A DNA stretch of 64,000 bases from Bacteroidaceae bacterium (GCA_017483605.1 JAFUWG010000054.1:62001-126000); one strand, 5' to 3'; positions 51,765-61,147 are shown, numbered from the stretch's first letter. A program made the numbers and translations. The notes: generated from the sequence alone by a model not told the origin.

Positions 51765-53611
51765 AGGTTGTCCTCCATTTTACTGATGGCATCGATGGCA
51801 CTGTTATAAACATTTTCCATATTCTCGTTGACATCGCCAGGAGCATAACGAGCAAACTCGCAGTCGTTAAGCACCTTCATGAACTGTTGAATCAGGTCTT
51901 CGGGCACATTGCGAGAGAGGAGTGACTGTTCGATGTTCTCCTTGTTAAGCGACTCTTGCGACATATTGAACTTGTCGCCCACATATCCCCAAAGGGCACG
52001 AAGCACTTCATCGTAAAACTGTCCTTGTTCATGATTGTCAAGAAGCTTCTTGGCGGTCTTCAGCCGTCTCAATGCCACCTTGTTTGCTTTCTTGCCACGA
52101 GAGAGGGCGACGTTGGCATTCGCCTTCATCCGCTTGCGACCCAATACAATAATCTGGGCAAAAAGGATGAGCGGCAAGAGATAGGCAAGCCCGTATTTCC
52201 ATGTGCCGAAGAAGGTGTCGCCCTGCTGATGCAAGTCCACATCTCCCTTCTTGATGAAACGTATGTCTTGATTGAGTTGCTGCACGTCTTGCTGCTGACC
52301 GCTATAGTTGGAAACATTGTTACCTGCCCCACCCTTGCCTTTGTTAACTTTGAGCGTGTACGCCTCTGTGGTAAGGGTCTTGTAAGAACGTGAATCCGTG
52401 TCGAAATAGATAAACTTGGCAGCAGGAATCTCGTAGGTGCCAGCATGACGAGGTACAATCAGATATTCAAACTCTTTCGTGCCTGCCAAACCTGTACGGG
52501 TCAAGTCGAACTTATCGTTCACCTTGGCATCATAGGTCTCAAAGTCTTTCGGGAAGTCCACTTCGGGCGTGGAAATGAGTTTCATGTTACCACTACCTTT
52601 CACGCTGATTTTCAGTGTGACTGCATCGTTGGCATCCACCTCTTTGGTACTGATGCTGGAAGAGACAGAGAACTTGCCCACCGCTCCAGAGAAACCTACA
52701 GGTTTGTTAGGCAGCGGAGACACGTGGATGGTGAGGGCAGGTGTGGTAATCTTCCGTTTCTGCTCCACATAGCCGCCCGTTCCGTTGAAGAAGGCTTCGA
52801 TGGGGTCGATATTGCGATTGCGTGTCACCACAACACCCTCGTAGGTAATGGAAGGGATGGTCAGGTTGCCTGACTTTTGTGGGAAGAGCAGATACTGACT
52901 CCACACGACAGTACGATAGTTGCGACCGTTGTATTGCTCAATCGTAAACTCCTTGTTGCGAGGCAATGGGATTTCCTGAATCTGGAAACCATCAAGCGTG
53001 GGGAGTTTACCATCCATCTGCGTGAGGTCAACCAATGTGTATATCTTGTATGTCACCAGAATGGCTTCTTGCTCATGCACATTGGTACGTGAAGCCGTTG
53101 CCGTCATGAAAAGTTCATTGGCTGAGATGTTCTGCCCCGATGCGGCAGGAGCAGACGACTGACGAGGGTTGTTGGCACCTTGCTGATTGCCACCTCCTGC
53201 CCCTGCGGAAGATGAGGCACCCGCACCCGAAGGAAGCACCCTCACCTGCACAGGCTTCGACTTGACGGTCTTGCCTTCTGCCTGAATGCTGGCACTACCA
53301 ATCGTATAAGTGCCTGGAGCATCGCTCATCAAGACATAAGTGTAAATAATACTGCTACTCTGTGAAGTGCGTCCGTTTATCATCTGGAAACTGCTCTGCG
53401 ACGAAGTGGCAGGACCATAAATCACTTCAAAGCCCTTAAAATCAGGCGAAGCGAAGTTGGACACATTCTGAGTGTTGACCGTAAACTGCACCCTGAACTT
53501 GCCACCCGCCTCGACGGTAGAAGGGGCTGATACCCTAAACGTCACTTCGCCATCGGCAAAAGCACCGACGGTGAAGCACCATAATATAAATATGTGTAAT
53601 AGTCGTTTCAT
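51761..53611 (-). CDS. batD: BatD (oxygen-tolerance protein)
   Basis: A 616-residue protein of the BatD family: signal peptide MKRLLHIFILWCFTVGAFAD, several Ig-like beta domains starting EVTFRVSAPSTVEAGGKFRV, a Gly/Ala/Ser-rich linker near residues 130-155 (SSAGAGGGNQQGANN), one membrane helix near residue 475 (YGLAYLLPLILFAQIIVLG) and a cytoplasmic C-terminal helical part. It scaffolds the BatA/BatB VWA proteins. It starts 22 bases after batC and overlaps batE. Confidence 0.92.
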   Translation of the reverse strand: MKRLLHIFILWCFTVGAFADGEVTFRVSAPSTVEAGGKFRVQFTVNTQNVSNFASPDFKGFEVIYGPATSSQSSFQMINGRTSQSSSIIYTYVLMSDAPGTYTIGSASIQAEGKTVKSKPVQVRVLPSGAGASSSAGAGGGNQQGANNPRQSSAPAASGQNISANELFMTATASRTNVHEQEAILVTYKIYTLVDLTQMDGKLPTLDGFQIQEIPLPRNKEFTIEQYNGRNYRTVVWSQYLLFPQKSGNLTIPSITYEGVVVTRNRNIDPIEAFFNGTGGYVEQKRKITTPALTIHVSPLPNKPVGFSGAVGKFSVSSSISTKEVDANDAVTLKISVKGSGNMKLISTPEVDFPKDFETYDAKVNDKFDLTRTGLAGTKEFEYLIVPRHAGTYEIPAAKFIYFDTDSRSYKTLTTEAYTLKVNKGKGGAGNNVSNYSGQQQDVQQLNQDIRFIKKGDVDLHQQGDTFFGTWKYGLAYLLPLILFAQIIVLGRKRMKANANVALSRGKKANKVALRRLKTAKKLLDNHEQGQFYDEVLRALWGYVGDKFNMSQESLNKENIEQSLLSRNVPEDLIQQFMKVLNDCEFARYAPGDVNENMENVYNSAIDAISKMEDNL

Positions 53612-53633
53612 TTACTATCTTACCATTTTCGAT

Positions 53634-54389
53634 TTACCAATCCTTCTCTAAGTTACGACGTCTATTGTTCTGATTCTTATTGACCTTACGCTGCACACCC
53701 TTTTCATCTTGCTGTGCAGAGTTCAACAGTTGCTCTGCCGCCTGGTCGCTCATCTCATCCTTCTTCTGCTCAGGTTGCTGCTGTTGTTGGTCTTGCTTCT
53801 GTTCTTCTTTCTTTTGGTCTTGCTTCTGCTGGTCTTGGTTGTCCTGCTTTTGCTTGTCCTTGTCTTGCTGCTGGTCTTGGTTCTTGTCGTTGTTGCCACC
53901 GCCACCGTTCTGATCCTGATTCTTCTTCAACTGATATTGTGCCATCGCCAAGTTGTAGCGAGTCTCATTGTCTTCAGGATTACAACGCAAGGAACTCTTG
54001 TAGAAGTTCACCGCATTCTGGAAGGCTCCAGCCGCATTACCTCCTTCCTGATGCATACCTGCAAGTCCCTGAGCATACCAGATGTTGCCCATGTTGTGGA
54101 AGTTGCGAGCCTTTCGCATCGGGTCGTTCGTGCCAATGGAGTCTGCTTTCTTGTAGTTCTCAAATGCCGTGGAGTCCTTCTGTTGCATCACGTAGGTATT
54201 GCCTAAGTTATAGTAACCTTCGAAAGAAGGACTCTTCTCGACCGACTTCAGATACAACGTCTCTGCCTTGTCATACTGCCCATTGCGATATGCCACATTG
54301 CCCAGTCGAATCAGGTCGCGGGCACTTTGAGCCATCACGGGCACGACAAGTGTCATCATCCATAATATACTAAAGTAAATTCTTCTCAT
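53634..54389 (-). CDS. batC: BatC: TPR protein with Gln/Lys-rich tail
   Basis: A 251-residue secreted protein. After the signal peptide (YFSILWMMTLVVPVMAQ) there are about three TPR units (YLKSVEKSPSFEGYYNLGN, ARNFHNMGNIWYAQGL). From residue 165 a low-complexity Gln/Asp/Lys tail runs to the basic end NRRRNLEKDW. The tail resembles that of Bacteroides BatC. It begins directly after the batB stop, with no gap. Confidence 0.9.
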   Translation of the reverse strand: MRRIYFSILWMMTLVVPVMAQSARDLIRLGNVAYRNGQYDKAETLYLKSVEKSPSFEGYYNLGNTYVMQQKDSTAFENYKKADSIGTNDPMRKARNFHNMGNIWYAQGLAGMHQEGGNAAGAFQNAVNFYKSSLRCNPEDNETRYNLAMAQYQLKKNQDQNGGGGNNDKNQDQQQDKDKQKQDNQDQQKQDQKKEEQKQDQQQQQPEQKKDEMSDQAAEQLLNSAQQDEKGVQRKVNKNQNNRRRNLEKDW

Positions 54390-55406
54390 CTACTTGAAAA
54401 GTTTGAAGTTCTTGAACAAATGATTCTTTCTCTCCATGATGCACAACTCGGCAACCAACACGATGAAGAGCAACAAAGCCACTGCCACAAACTGCTCGTC
54501 ATATTCCGAATACATCGACTGTGAGATATCCTCTTTCTGCATCTTCTCAATCTCTTTTTCCAAGAGCGACTGAGCCATATCTGTCTGGTCAACATGTACA
54601 TAGAGTCCACCACCTGCCTGTGCAATGCCCTTTCCTATCTGTTCGTTGAGTTTGGTCGTGACCACATTGCCAGAGAGGTCTTTCTTGAATGTGCCATCAC
54701 CCATCGGGATAGGACCACCCTGCTCTGTTCCGACAGAAAGGACGAATATCTGAATGCCCTCCTTGCGAGCCTGTTTGGCTGCATCAATAGCACCCTGTTC
54801 GTTGTCCTCGGCATCGGTGATGAGGATGAGAGCACGACCCACGTTGGTTTTCTTGGAGAAACCTGCCGTAGCACGTGTAATTGCTTCTGCCACATTGGTA
54901 CCTTGAATGGATACGGTTGAAGGATTCAGTTGGTCGAGGAACATCTTGGCAGAGACATAGTCGCTCGTCATAGGCAGAAGCGTAATGGCACTACCAGCAA
55001 AGGCAACCAATTCCACCTTATCTTCGTCAAACTGCTCCACCAACTTACTGACAATCATCTTCGACTTCTCCAGTCGGCTGGGACTCACATCTTGACACAG
55101 CATCGAGTTAGAGACATCGACAGCAATTGCCACTTCGATGCCCGAACGTTTCACCTCTTCGTTGCGTGTGCCGTATTGTGGACGTGCCAGCACGACAGCC
55201 ATCAATCCTACGGCAACCATCAGCAAGATAAATTTCGCATGGCGACGCATCGGAGAGACATCGGGCATGAGGGGACGAAGCAGTTCGGGGTCTCCAAATT
55301 CCTTCAACTGTTTTTTCATCCGATACTGCACCAGCACATACACTGCCGTCAGCACAGGAATGAGCAGCAACAAATATAAGTATATTGGACTTGCAAATCT
55401 AAACAT
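54390..55406 (-). CDS. batB: BatB: VWA-domain membrane protein
   Basis: A 338-residue protein. Two N-terminal membrane helices, a VWA domain with the metal site DVSNSMLCQD (DxSxS) and TDAEDNEQGA, and a C-terminal membrane helix (FVAVALLLFIVLVAELCIME). I start at 55406 (MFRFASPIYLYLLLLIPVL); a TTG two codons earlier is unlikely. It pairs with BatA, 11 bases upstream. Confidence 0.93.
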   Translation of the reverse strand: MFRFASPIYLYLLLLIPVLTAVYVLVQYRMKKQLKEFGDPELLRPLMPDVSPMRRHAKFILLMVAVGLMAVVLARPQYGTRNEEVKRSGIEVAIAVDVSNSMLCQDVSPSRLEKSKMIVSKLVEQFDEDKVELVAFAGSAITLLPMTSDYVSAKMFLDQLNPSTVSIQGTNVAEAITRATAGFSKKTNVGRALILITDAEDNEQGAIDAAKQARKEGIQIFVLSVGTEQGGPIPMGDGTFKKDLSGNVVTTKLNEQIGKGIAQAGGGLYVHVDQTDMAQSLLEKEIEKMQKEDISQSMYSEYDEQFVAVALLLFIVLVAELCIMERKNHLFKNFKLFK

Positions 55407-55417
55407 AATCAATCAAT

Positions 55418-56407
55418 TTAAGGAAGTCTCTTCAACACCACGATTCTCAACAGTATCTCCAACAACAACACTGCCATTGCCGCCCAGGCAAAGGGCTGGT
55501 AGAGTTCGCTACGACGACTGAACTGCTTGACATTGAACTTGGTACGTTCCATTTTGTCGATGTCCTGATAGATGGCATCCAGTTCGGCATTCTTCTGTGC
55601 ACGGAAATACTGGCCACCCGTCTCGTTGGAAATCTTCGTCATCGTTTGTTCGTCAATCTCCACGGGAAGCATTGCTGTGCCACCTGTTGGCAGCGGATAG
55701 GGAGCCATGCCGTTACGGCCAATGCCAATCGTATAGATGCGGATACCGTATTTCTTGGCAATCTCGGCTGCCGTGAGCGGAGAAATGTTTCCGCTGTTGT
55801 TCACACCGTCGGTCAACAGGATAATCACCTTCGACTTTGCCTCACTATCTTTGAGTCGGAGAATGGCATTCATGATACCATCACCAATGGCTGTACCATC
55901 GTCGATGATGCCACGGGCAGCCATGTTGCAATCGACACTATTGTAGAGGTTCATCAACACCACATGGTCGGTGGTGAGTGGACACTGCGTATAGGCTTCG
56001 CCTGCAAACATCGTCAAACCCATGTTGTCATTAGGGCGTTTCTCGATGAATCGCTGTGCTATCTCCTTCAGTGCCTCCACACGGTTGGGCTTAAAATCCT
56101 GTGCCAACATAGAGGTGGACACATCGACTGCCAGCATGATATCTATACCTTCTACATCGGTGTTGCTCCATGAGTGTTTGCTCTGTGGACGAGCCAAGAT
56201 GCACACGACCAACGTCATCAGCACAAGCCTCAACAAGAAAAGCAGGTGCATCATGTAGAGTCGGAAGGTCTTTGGCACCTTGACGTACTTCGTCGTGTCA
56301 GGCACCTTCAGCGAGGGAAGGCTCTGCTTGAAGCGAAGCACGTACCACACGATGTATGGCACCAACACCAGCAGCAACAGGAAGAATAAAGGATTCTTAA
56401 ATTCCAT
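55418..56407 (-). CDS. batA: BatA: VWA-domain membrane protein
   Basis: A 329-residue protein homologous to BatB. It starts MEFKNPLFFLLLLVLVPYIV, has a second membrane helix near residues 55-75, the VWA metal motif DVSTSMLAQD with LTDGVNNSGN, and a final membrane helix. BatA and BatB are thought to form the core of the Bat complex in the inner membrane. It follows the 361-residue gene after one base. Confidence 0.94.
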   Translation of the reverse strand: MEFKNPLFFLLLLVLVPYIVWYVLRFKQSLPSLKVPDTTKYVKVPKTFRLYMMHLLFLLRLVLMTLVVCILARPQSKHSWSNTDVEGIDIMLAVDVSTSMLAQDFKPNRVEALKEIAQRFIEKRPNDNMGLTMFAGEAYTQCPLTTDHVVLMNLYNSVDCNMAARGIIDDGTAIGDGIMNAILRLKDSEAKSKVIILLTDGVNNSGNISPLTAAEIAKKYGIRIYTIGIGRNGMAPYPLPTGGTAMLPVEIDEQTMTKISNETGGQYFRAQKNAELDAIYQDIDKMERTKFNVKQFSRRSELYQPFAWAAMAVLLLEILLRIVVLKRLP

Positions 56408-56408
56408 T

Positions 56409-57494
56409 TTATAATGTCAACATATAAATTCTGTAAACCACAAATCCGAGCACATAAAGCAGCACGATGCTTGCCACAATGACGCTGCCGATGAGCACCC
56501 ACTTGGCAACCTTCGACCGCTTTTCTTCCACCACAATCACCTCGGGCTGCGGCTTCTGTTCAGGCTCTTCGAGTTTCGTCTGATTGATGTATTCGATGGC
56601 ACTCACGAGGTTACGGTCGTTCTCGTTAATGAGCGTGCTGTACTTCGCAAACTTCACGAGGTCTGCCGTCTGGAACAACTCACGCAATTCGCTGATAGCC
56701 TCTTCGTCGTTCACTTCCTGCAACTTCTGAATAATCTCGAAAGAGGTCATTTCCAGAGCGTTGAAGCCATAGCGTTCCTTGATGTAATTACGCAGCGTAT
56801 CAGTCAACTGGGTGTAATACTCTTTCGAGTCCTCGCTCTGCCAAATCTTTTCCTCCTTGATTTGTTCAATCTTCTGCATCGCCACTTTGTGAGGAGCCAA
56901 ACGCTGCTTGTTGCGAATGCGGCGGATAATCGGCTTGTTGGTCTTCAAGCGATAAATCACATACACCAACAGGGCGGCAATCAGCAACGCCATCAAACCC
57001 AACCAGATGACTTGTCGCCATTCTGCCCAGTCGAAAGGAGGTGCCAACTCTGCCTTGTTGCCAAAGATGCTGTCGGCATGAAGGGTATCAATCTCAAAGG
57101 TCAGCACCTTCAGCGCCAATTTCTTCGACTGAAAGAGTTTGCCATCGACTTTCACGTCCAGTTCTGGAATCAGATAGAGTGCCGAATCAAACGACGTGAA
57201 ATAATAGCGACGGGACAGGAGCATCCGTTTGTTCTCGTTCAGGAAACTCGTGTCCGTCTTCTCCGCCCTGACAAATTCCAGTCCTGGCACAATCTGCTGC
57301 AAGGAGTCCCACTCCGGCAGTTCTACGTTCTTGCCAGCATCGGCACTCACCTCCAATGTCATGCCGATACGCTGACCAATGAAGATGCCTGCCGAGTCTA
57401 ATTTGGCATCAACCGTCACTTGCTGAGCATTCGCTTGAGCAAATCCAAGCAAGCAGCAGATTGACAACAATATATGATACTTCATTTTATTCAT
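56409..57494 (-). CDS. Membrane protein between DUF58 and batA
   Basis: A 361-residue protein with a signal peptide (HILLSICCLLGFAQANAQ), an Ig-like extracytoplasmic part to about 145 similar in layout to BatD N-termini (VDAKLDSAGIFIGQRIGMTL), a membrane helix near 160-180, a cytoplasmic helical part rich in Lys and Glu, and a second membrane helix near 335-355. A gene of this kind is regularly found here in Bacteroides bat operons without a settled name. It probably contacts the VWA proteins. The start could be 57485 instead. Confidence 0.75.
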   Translation of the reverse strand: MNKMKYHILLSICCLLGFAQANAQQVTVDAKLDSAGIFIGQRIGMTLEVSADAGKNVELPEWDSLQQIVPGLEFVRAEKTDTSFLNENKRMLLSRRYYFTSFDSALYLIPELDVKVDGKLFQSKKLALKVLTFEIDTLHADSIFGNKAELAPPFDWAEWRQVIWLGLMALLIAALLVYVIYRLKTNKPIIRRIRNKQRLAPHKVAMQKIEQIKEEKIWQSEDSKEYYTQLTDTLRNYIKERYGFNALEMTSFEIIQKLQEVNDEEAISELRELFQTADLVKFAKYSTLINENDRNLVSAIEYINQTKLEEPEQKPQPEVIVVEEKRSKVAKWVLIGSVIVASIVLLYVLGFVVYRIYMLTL

Positions 57495-57500
57495 CTTTCC

Positions 57501-58370
57501 TCAACTTCTACGTCTAAAAAGATTCATCAATGCCTTCACATAATCTTCGTCTGTTCGTACCGACACATTGTCTATGTTCGACTTCGTAAAGGCATTCTTT
57601 AGCCACGATTGATGCCCCACCCACCACTCGTGGTGAGCACGACGAACAGCACGAGAGGAAGTGTCGATGAAGGTTTCCCGACCCGTCTCCGCATCCAGCA
57701 TCTTCACAATGCCCACATCAGGCAATTCCACCATGCGGCGGTCGTAAATCTGCAATGCCACCACATCGTGACGACGGTTGGCAATGGTCAACTCGCTGGT
57801 GTAGTCGTTGGCATCGAAAAAGTCGCTGAGCAGGAAGACCGTGCAACGCTTCTTGATGGCGTTGGTCATGAACTCCACCGCCTGCCCCACATCGGTCTTG
57901 TTGCTTTCCGGCTGGAAAGTCAAGAGTTCGCGGATAATGAACAGGATATGTTTGCGACCCTTCTTCGGAGGGATGAACTTCTCCACCTTGTCGGAAAAGA
58001 AAATCACGCCAATCTTGTCGTTGTTTTGGATGGCAGAGAAAGCCAACGTTGCGGCTATCTCGGTGAGGAGTTGACGTTTCGACTGCGTCTGTGTACCGAA
58101 ATCAAGCGACCCCGACACATCGACCAGCAACATCACCGTCAATTCTCGTTCCTCCTCAAAGACTTTCACGAATGGCTTGCCGAACCTTGCAGTCACGTTC
58201 CAGTCGATGTCGCGAACATCATCACCATACTGATATTCACGCACTTCGCTGAACGCCATACCCCTACCCTTAAAGGCAGAATGGTACTCGCCCGCAAAGA
58301 TATTGTTCGAGAGTCCTTTCGTCTTTATCTCGATTTTCCTGACCTTCTGTAAAAGTTCTTCCGTTTCCAT
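57501..58370 (-). CDS. DUF58 protein
   Basis: A 289-residue protein with the DUF58 core GMAFSEVREYQYGDDVRDID followed by WNVTARFGKPFVKVF, then a VWA-like fold with DVSGSLDFG as the metal site and LLSDFFDANDYTSEL. DUF58 proteins act with MoxR ATPases, probably as substrates or adaptors. The ATG at 58370 overlaps the moxR stop by one base (TGATG). The gene is six bases upstream of the membrane-protein gene. Confidence 0.92.
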   Translation of the reverse strand: METEELLQKVRKIEIKTKGLSNNIFAGEYHSAFKGRGMAFSEVREYQYGDDVRDIDWNVTARFGKPFVKVFEEERELTVMLLVDVSGSLDFGTQTQSKRQLLTEIAATLAFSAIQNNDKIGVIFFSDKVEKFIPPKKGRKHILFIIRELLTFQPESNKTDVGQAVEFMTNAIKKRCTVFLLSDFFDANDYTSELTIANRRHDVVALQIYDRRMVELPDVGIVKMLDAETGRETFIDTSSRAVRRAHHEWWVGHQSWLKNAFTKSNIDNVSVRTDEDYVKALMNLFRRRS

Positions 58371-59365
58371 CAAGGTACTTCAACTTTGTTCAAAATCTTG
58401 CTGATGATTTCTTCTGAAGTGACATTGCTTGCCTCTGCCTCGTATGTGAGACCGATGCGATGACGGAGCACATCTTGAGCCACGGCACGCACATCCTCTG
58501 GAATGACATAGCCACGGTGCTTGATGAATGCGTAAGAACGTGCAGCCAAAGCCAGATTGATGGAGGCACGAGGAGAGCCGCCAAAGCCAATCAAGCCCTT
58601 GAGTTCCTTCAAGTTATACTTATCTGGATAACGGGTGGCAAACACAATGTCTGCGATGTATTGCTCAATCTTCTCGTCGAGATAGACTTCACGCACGACC
58701 TTGCGAGCCTCTTCAATCTCTGCCGTACCCATCACAGGACGAATCTCCTGCTTTTCCTGAGCAATGTTCTGACGGATAATCCGCTTCTCTTCCTCCAGTT
58801 TTGGGTAGTCAATCACCACTTTCAGCATGAAACGGTCCACCTGAGCCTCGGGCAGCGGATAAGTTCCTTCCTGTTCAATGGGGTTCTGCGTTGCCAGCAC
58901 GAGGAAAGGCTTAGGCAACTCAAATGTTGTGGTCGAGATGGTCACCTGACGCTCCTGCATGGCTTCGAGCAAAGCCGACTGCACCTTGGCTGGTGCACGG
59001 TTAATCTCATCCGCCAAGATGAAGTTGGCAAAGATAGGACCTTTCTTCGACTTAAATTCGCCGTCTTTCTGGCTATAAATCATCGTACCAATCACGTCGG
59101 CAGGAAGGAGGTCGGGAGTGAACTGAATACGACTGAACTGTGCATCAATCAGCGATGCCAATGTTTTGATTGCTTTGGTCTTAGCCAAACCAGGCACACC
59201 TTCGAGCAGCACGTGCCCATCGGAAAGAAGACCCAGCAAAAGAGATTCGACAAGATGTTTCTGGCCAATAATCGCTTGGTCCATGCCTGTCATAATGTTG
59301 GTAACGAACGCACTATGTTTTTCGATGCGTTCGTTCAATTCTCGAATGTCAATTGCTTCTGCCAT
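58370..59365 (-). CDS. MoxR-family AAA+ ATPase
   Basis: A 331-residue AAA+ ATPase. Walker A GVPGLAKTKAIKTL (about 57-70), Walker B LADEINRAPAKVQSALLEAM, sensor ATQNPIEQEGTYPLPEAQ, and a C-terminal lid domain. MoxR ATPases act as chaperones that mature VWA proteins, here the Bat set. It is the first gene of a nine-gene operon running to the PAP2 gene; the -7 box lies 41 bases upstream. Confidence 0.95.
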   Translation of the reverse strand: MAEAIDIRELNERIEKHSAFVTNIMTGMDQAIIGQKHLVESLLLGLLSDGHVLLEGVPGLAKTKAIKTLASLIDAQFSRIQFTPDLLPADVIGTMIYSQKDGEFKSKKGPIFANFILADEINRAPAKVQSALLEAMQERQVTISTTTFELPKPFLVLATQNPIEQEGTYPLPEAQVDRFMLKVVIDYPKLEEEKRIIRQNIAQEKQEIRPVMGTAEIEEARKVVREVYLDEKIEQYIADIVFATRYPDKYNLKELKGLIGFGGSPRASINLALAARSYAFIKHRGYVIPEDVRAVAQDVLRHRIGLTYEAEASNVTSEEIISKILNKVEVP

Positions 59366-59405
59366 ATTTTATGTTTTGATTTTTATGTTCGCCTATTTTA
59401 TCATG

Positions 59406-59413
59406 CAAAATTA
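59406..59413 (-). promoter_or_regulatory. -7 box of the bat operon
   Basis: The minus strand reads TAATTTTG within AAAGTCGTAATTTTGCAT, identical to the uvrB promoter. No clear -33. Confidence 0.6.
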
Positions 59414-59591
59414 CGACTTTCTGCCCACTTACGCACCTTAAAGAATGTGAAAAAACCTTGCATCCCTCTCTGTTTAAGAATAATTAAAAGTTTCACCAAA
59501 GAAAACACTCATTCCAACATCACTTTTCAGGGATTCTCGTCCTTGGGGAACGGTCTTTAAGGACATTTTTGCAAGAAGACAGGCAACACTC

Positions 59592-59666
59592 CCTCGACTC
59601 GTATCAATTCATGTCGAGGTATTATATCAATACAAAACCCGCACACGAATTGATACGTATGCGGGT
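59592..59666. repeat. Two hairpins with complementary loops; degenerate 23-bp periodicity
   Basis: Hairpin 1 has arms CCTCGAC and GTCGAGG (59592-59619). Hairpin 2 has arms ACCCGCA and TGCGGGT (59637-59666). Their loops contain CGTATCAATTC and GAATTGATACG, exact 11-base complements. Related TATCAAT cores occur at 59603 and 59626, 23 bp apart, and inverted (ATTGATA) at 59649. The gene-free stretch 59366-59748 holds this, the moxR promoter and a GC-rich structured segment at 59680-59740. Confidence 0.75.
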
Positions 59667-59748
59667 ACCGTTTATAGGGGAAGCCGCGTCGGTCAGCGAG
59701 CCATCGCGAAAAAGGCTCACGAGGTATGCGGCTCATGCTCACGAGTGA

Positions 59749-61143
59749 TTACGGCAACTTAATGACTGCCCCAACAGGCACATTGTTCGGGTCGGCAAGG
59801 GTGTTGGCACGAATGATGGCGGCAACAGAATCTTTAGTGCCGTAGAAGCGTTGGGAAATGCGGGTCAAGGATTCGCCTTTCTGAATCTTGTAGGTGGCAG
59901 GACGCACTGGTTTTGATTCTTCAGCCTGCTGATTTTCAACCTTAACGGAGTCTTTCTTCGTTTCGGCATTCGCCGTGCTATCTTTGGGATGAGCCGTCTT
60001 GATTGAATCCTTTGGTGCGACTTTCTTCGGAGCCTCCGGCTGTGTCGGCACAGGCACTTTCTCCACCGATTCTATAGACTTTGAAGTCTTGTAGAGGAAG
60101 AAAATGACAACGAGCAGCAATACTGCCACCAAAGCGATAATCCACCCCCAAGGAGACTTCTTGCTCTTCTGCGGCTTCGATTCCGCGGCGGCATTCTCCT
60201 CGTCGCTTCCTTTGATGAAACGTTCGAGGGCTTCCTTCCGCTTGTCCTCTGGCGATGGTTGTTCCTCTGTTGGCTGCGGAATTTCCGAAACGAGTGGCGT
60301 TGCTGACGAATCCTCCTCTTCATCCTTCTTTAATACCTCTTTTTCAACAGGTTGCATGGCTTCTTCCTGCTTAGATTCCACACTCTCTGGCTGCATATTC
60401 GCCTCCAATCGTTCCAACAGTTTTTCCAGACGAAGTTTCTCGGCGTTGGCTTTTCGAGCCTCTTCCACAGCGGTTTCCATCTTGGCTTTTGCCGCCTCGT
60501 ATTGCTGACGGATTTCATCCACACTTTCGGGGGTAGATATCAGCAAGTCGATGCCTGCAAATTCATCTTGCGGCTGCTCCACATGGGCAGGTTCTGGCAC
60601 TTGTATGAGGGTGTCGATGGAAGGTGCAAGTTCGATAGCCGAAGGCACCTCTTCCACCACCATCTCCTCTTCTTCCTCTGCTGGCACATCTTCGGTAGCA
60701 GGAGCACTTTCCTCTTCGACAACAGGCGTTTCTTCAGCCTCTTCAACTGGCTCATTGACAACCTCTTCCTTGACTTCCTCCGCAGATGAGTCCTCCTCTT
60801 CCACAACGGGTTCAGACGCCACGACAGCAGGAACCTCTTCCTCCGTCTCGGCATCCTTGTTCAGCAGTTCCACCACCGAATCCTCGGGGGCGAAAGAGAC
60901 CTTCTTGTAGCCAGGAATGACAATGCGTTCGCCATTGGTCACATTCACACTCTCGCGGCTTTCCACCTCCACAAGTTTGAACGTGCCTAAGCCCTTGATT
61001 TTGATAGAGTCTTCGCCCATGTAAAGTGCCTCGACAATGGTGTCGAAGAACGCTTTGGAAAACGTCTCAGCCACTTTCTTCGACACTCCAGCCTTCTGCG
61101 AGAGTGCGTCGGCGATGTTCTGAAATGACAATTTCTCGTTCAT
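59749..61143 (-). CDS. HU-domain, membrane-spanning LysM protein
   Basis: A 464-residue protein. Residues 1-95 are an HU/IHF-like DNA-binding domain (KLSFQNIADALSQKAGVSKK, IKIKGLGTFKLVEV). Residues 97-200 are very acidic; 205-250 look coiled coil. A hydrophobic helix at about 332-351 (PWGWIIALVAVLLLVVIFFL) precedes a Pro/Lys/Asp-rich linker and a C-terminal LysM domain at 417-463 (KIQKGESLTRISQRFYG). LysM binds peptidoglycan and HU binds DNA, so the protein could connect the nucleoid with the wall across the inner membrane. The gene starts four bases after the HU gene. Its function is not known to me. Confidence 0.85.
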   Translation of the reverse strand: MNEKLSFQNIADALSQKAGVSKKVAETFSKAFFDTIVEALYMGEDSIKIKGLGTFKLVEVESRESVNVTNGERIVIPGYKKVSFAPEDSVVELLNKDAETEEEVPAVVASEPVVEEEDSSAEEVKEEVVNEPVEEAEETPVVEEESAPATEDVPAEEEEEMVVEEVPSAIELAPSIDTLIQVPEPAHVEQPQDEFAGIDLLISTPESVDEIRQQYEAAKAKMETAVEEARKANAEKLRLEKLLERLEANMQPESVESKQEEAMQPVEKEVLKKDEEEDSSATPLVSEIPQPTEEQPSPEDKRKEALERFIKGSDEENAAAESKPQKSKKSPWGWIIALVAVLLLVVIFFLYKTSKSIESVEKVPVPTQPEAPKKVAPKDSIKTAHPKDSTANAETKKDSVKVENQQAEESKPVRPATYKIQKGESLTRISQRFYGTKDSVAAIIRANTLADPNNVPVGAVIKLP

Positions 61144-61147
61144 AGGC

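Noticed and set aside
59557-59742. 61-codon frame on the minus strand
   Set aside because: It covers the two-hairpin element and a structured segment, is rich in Arg and Pro, and has no promoter or known pattern.
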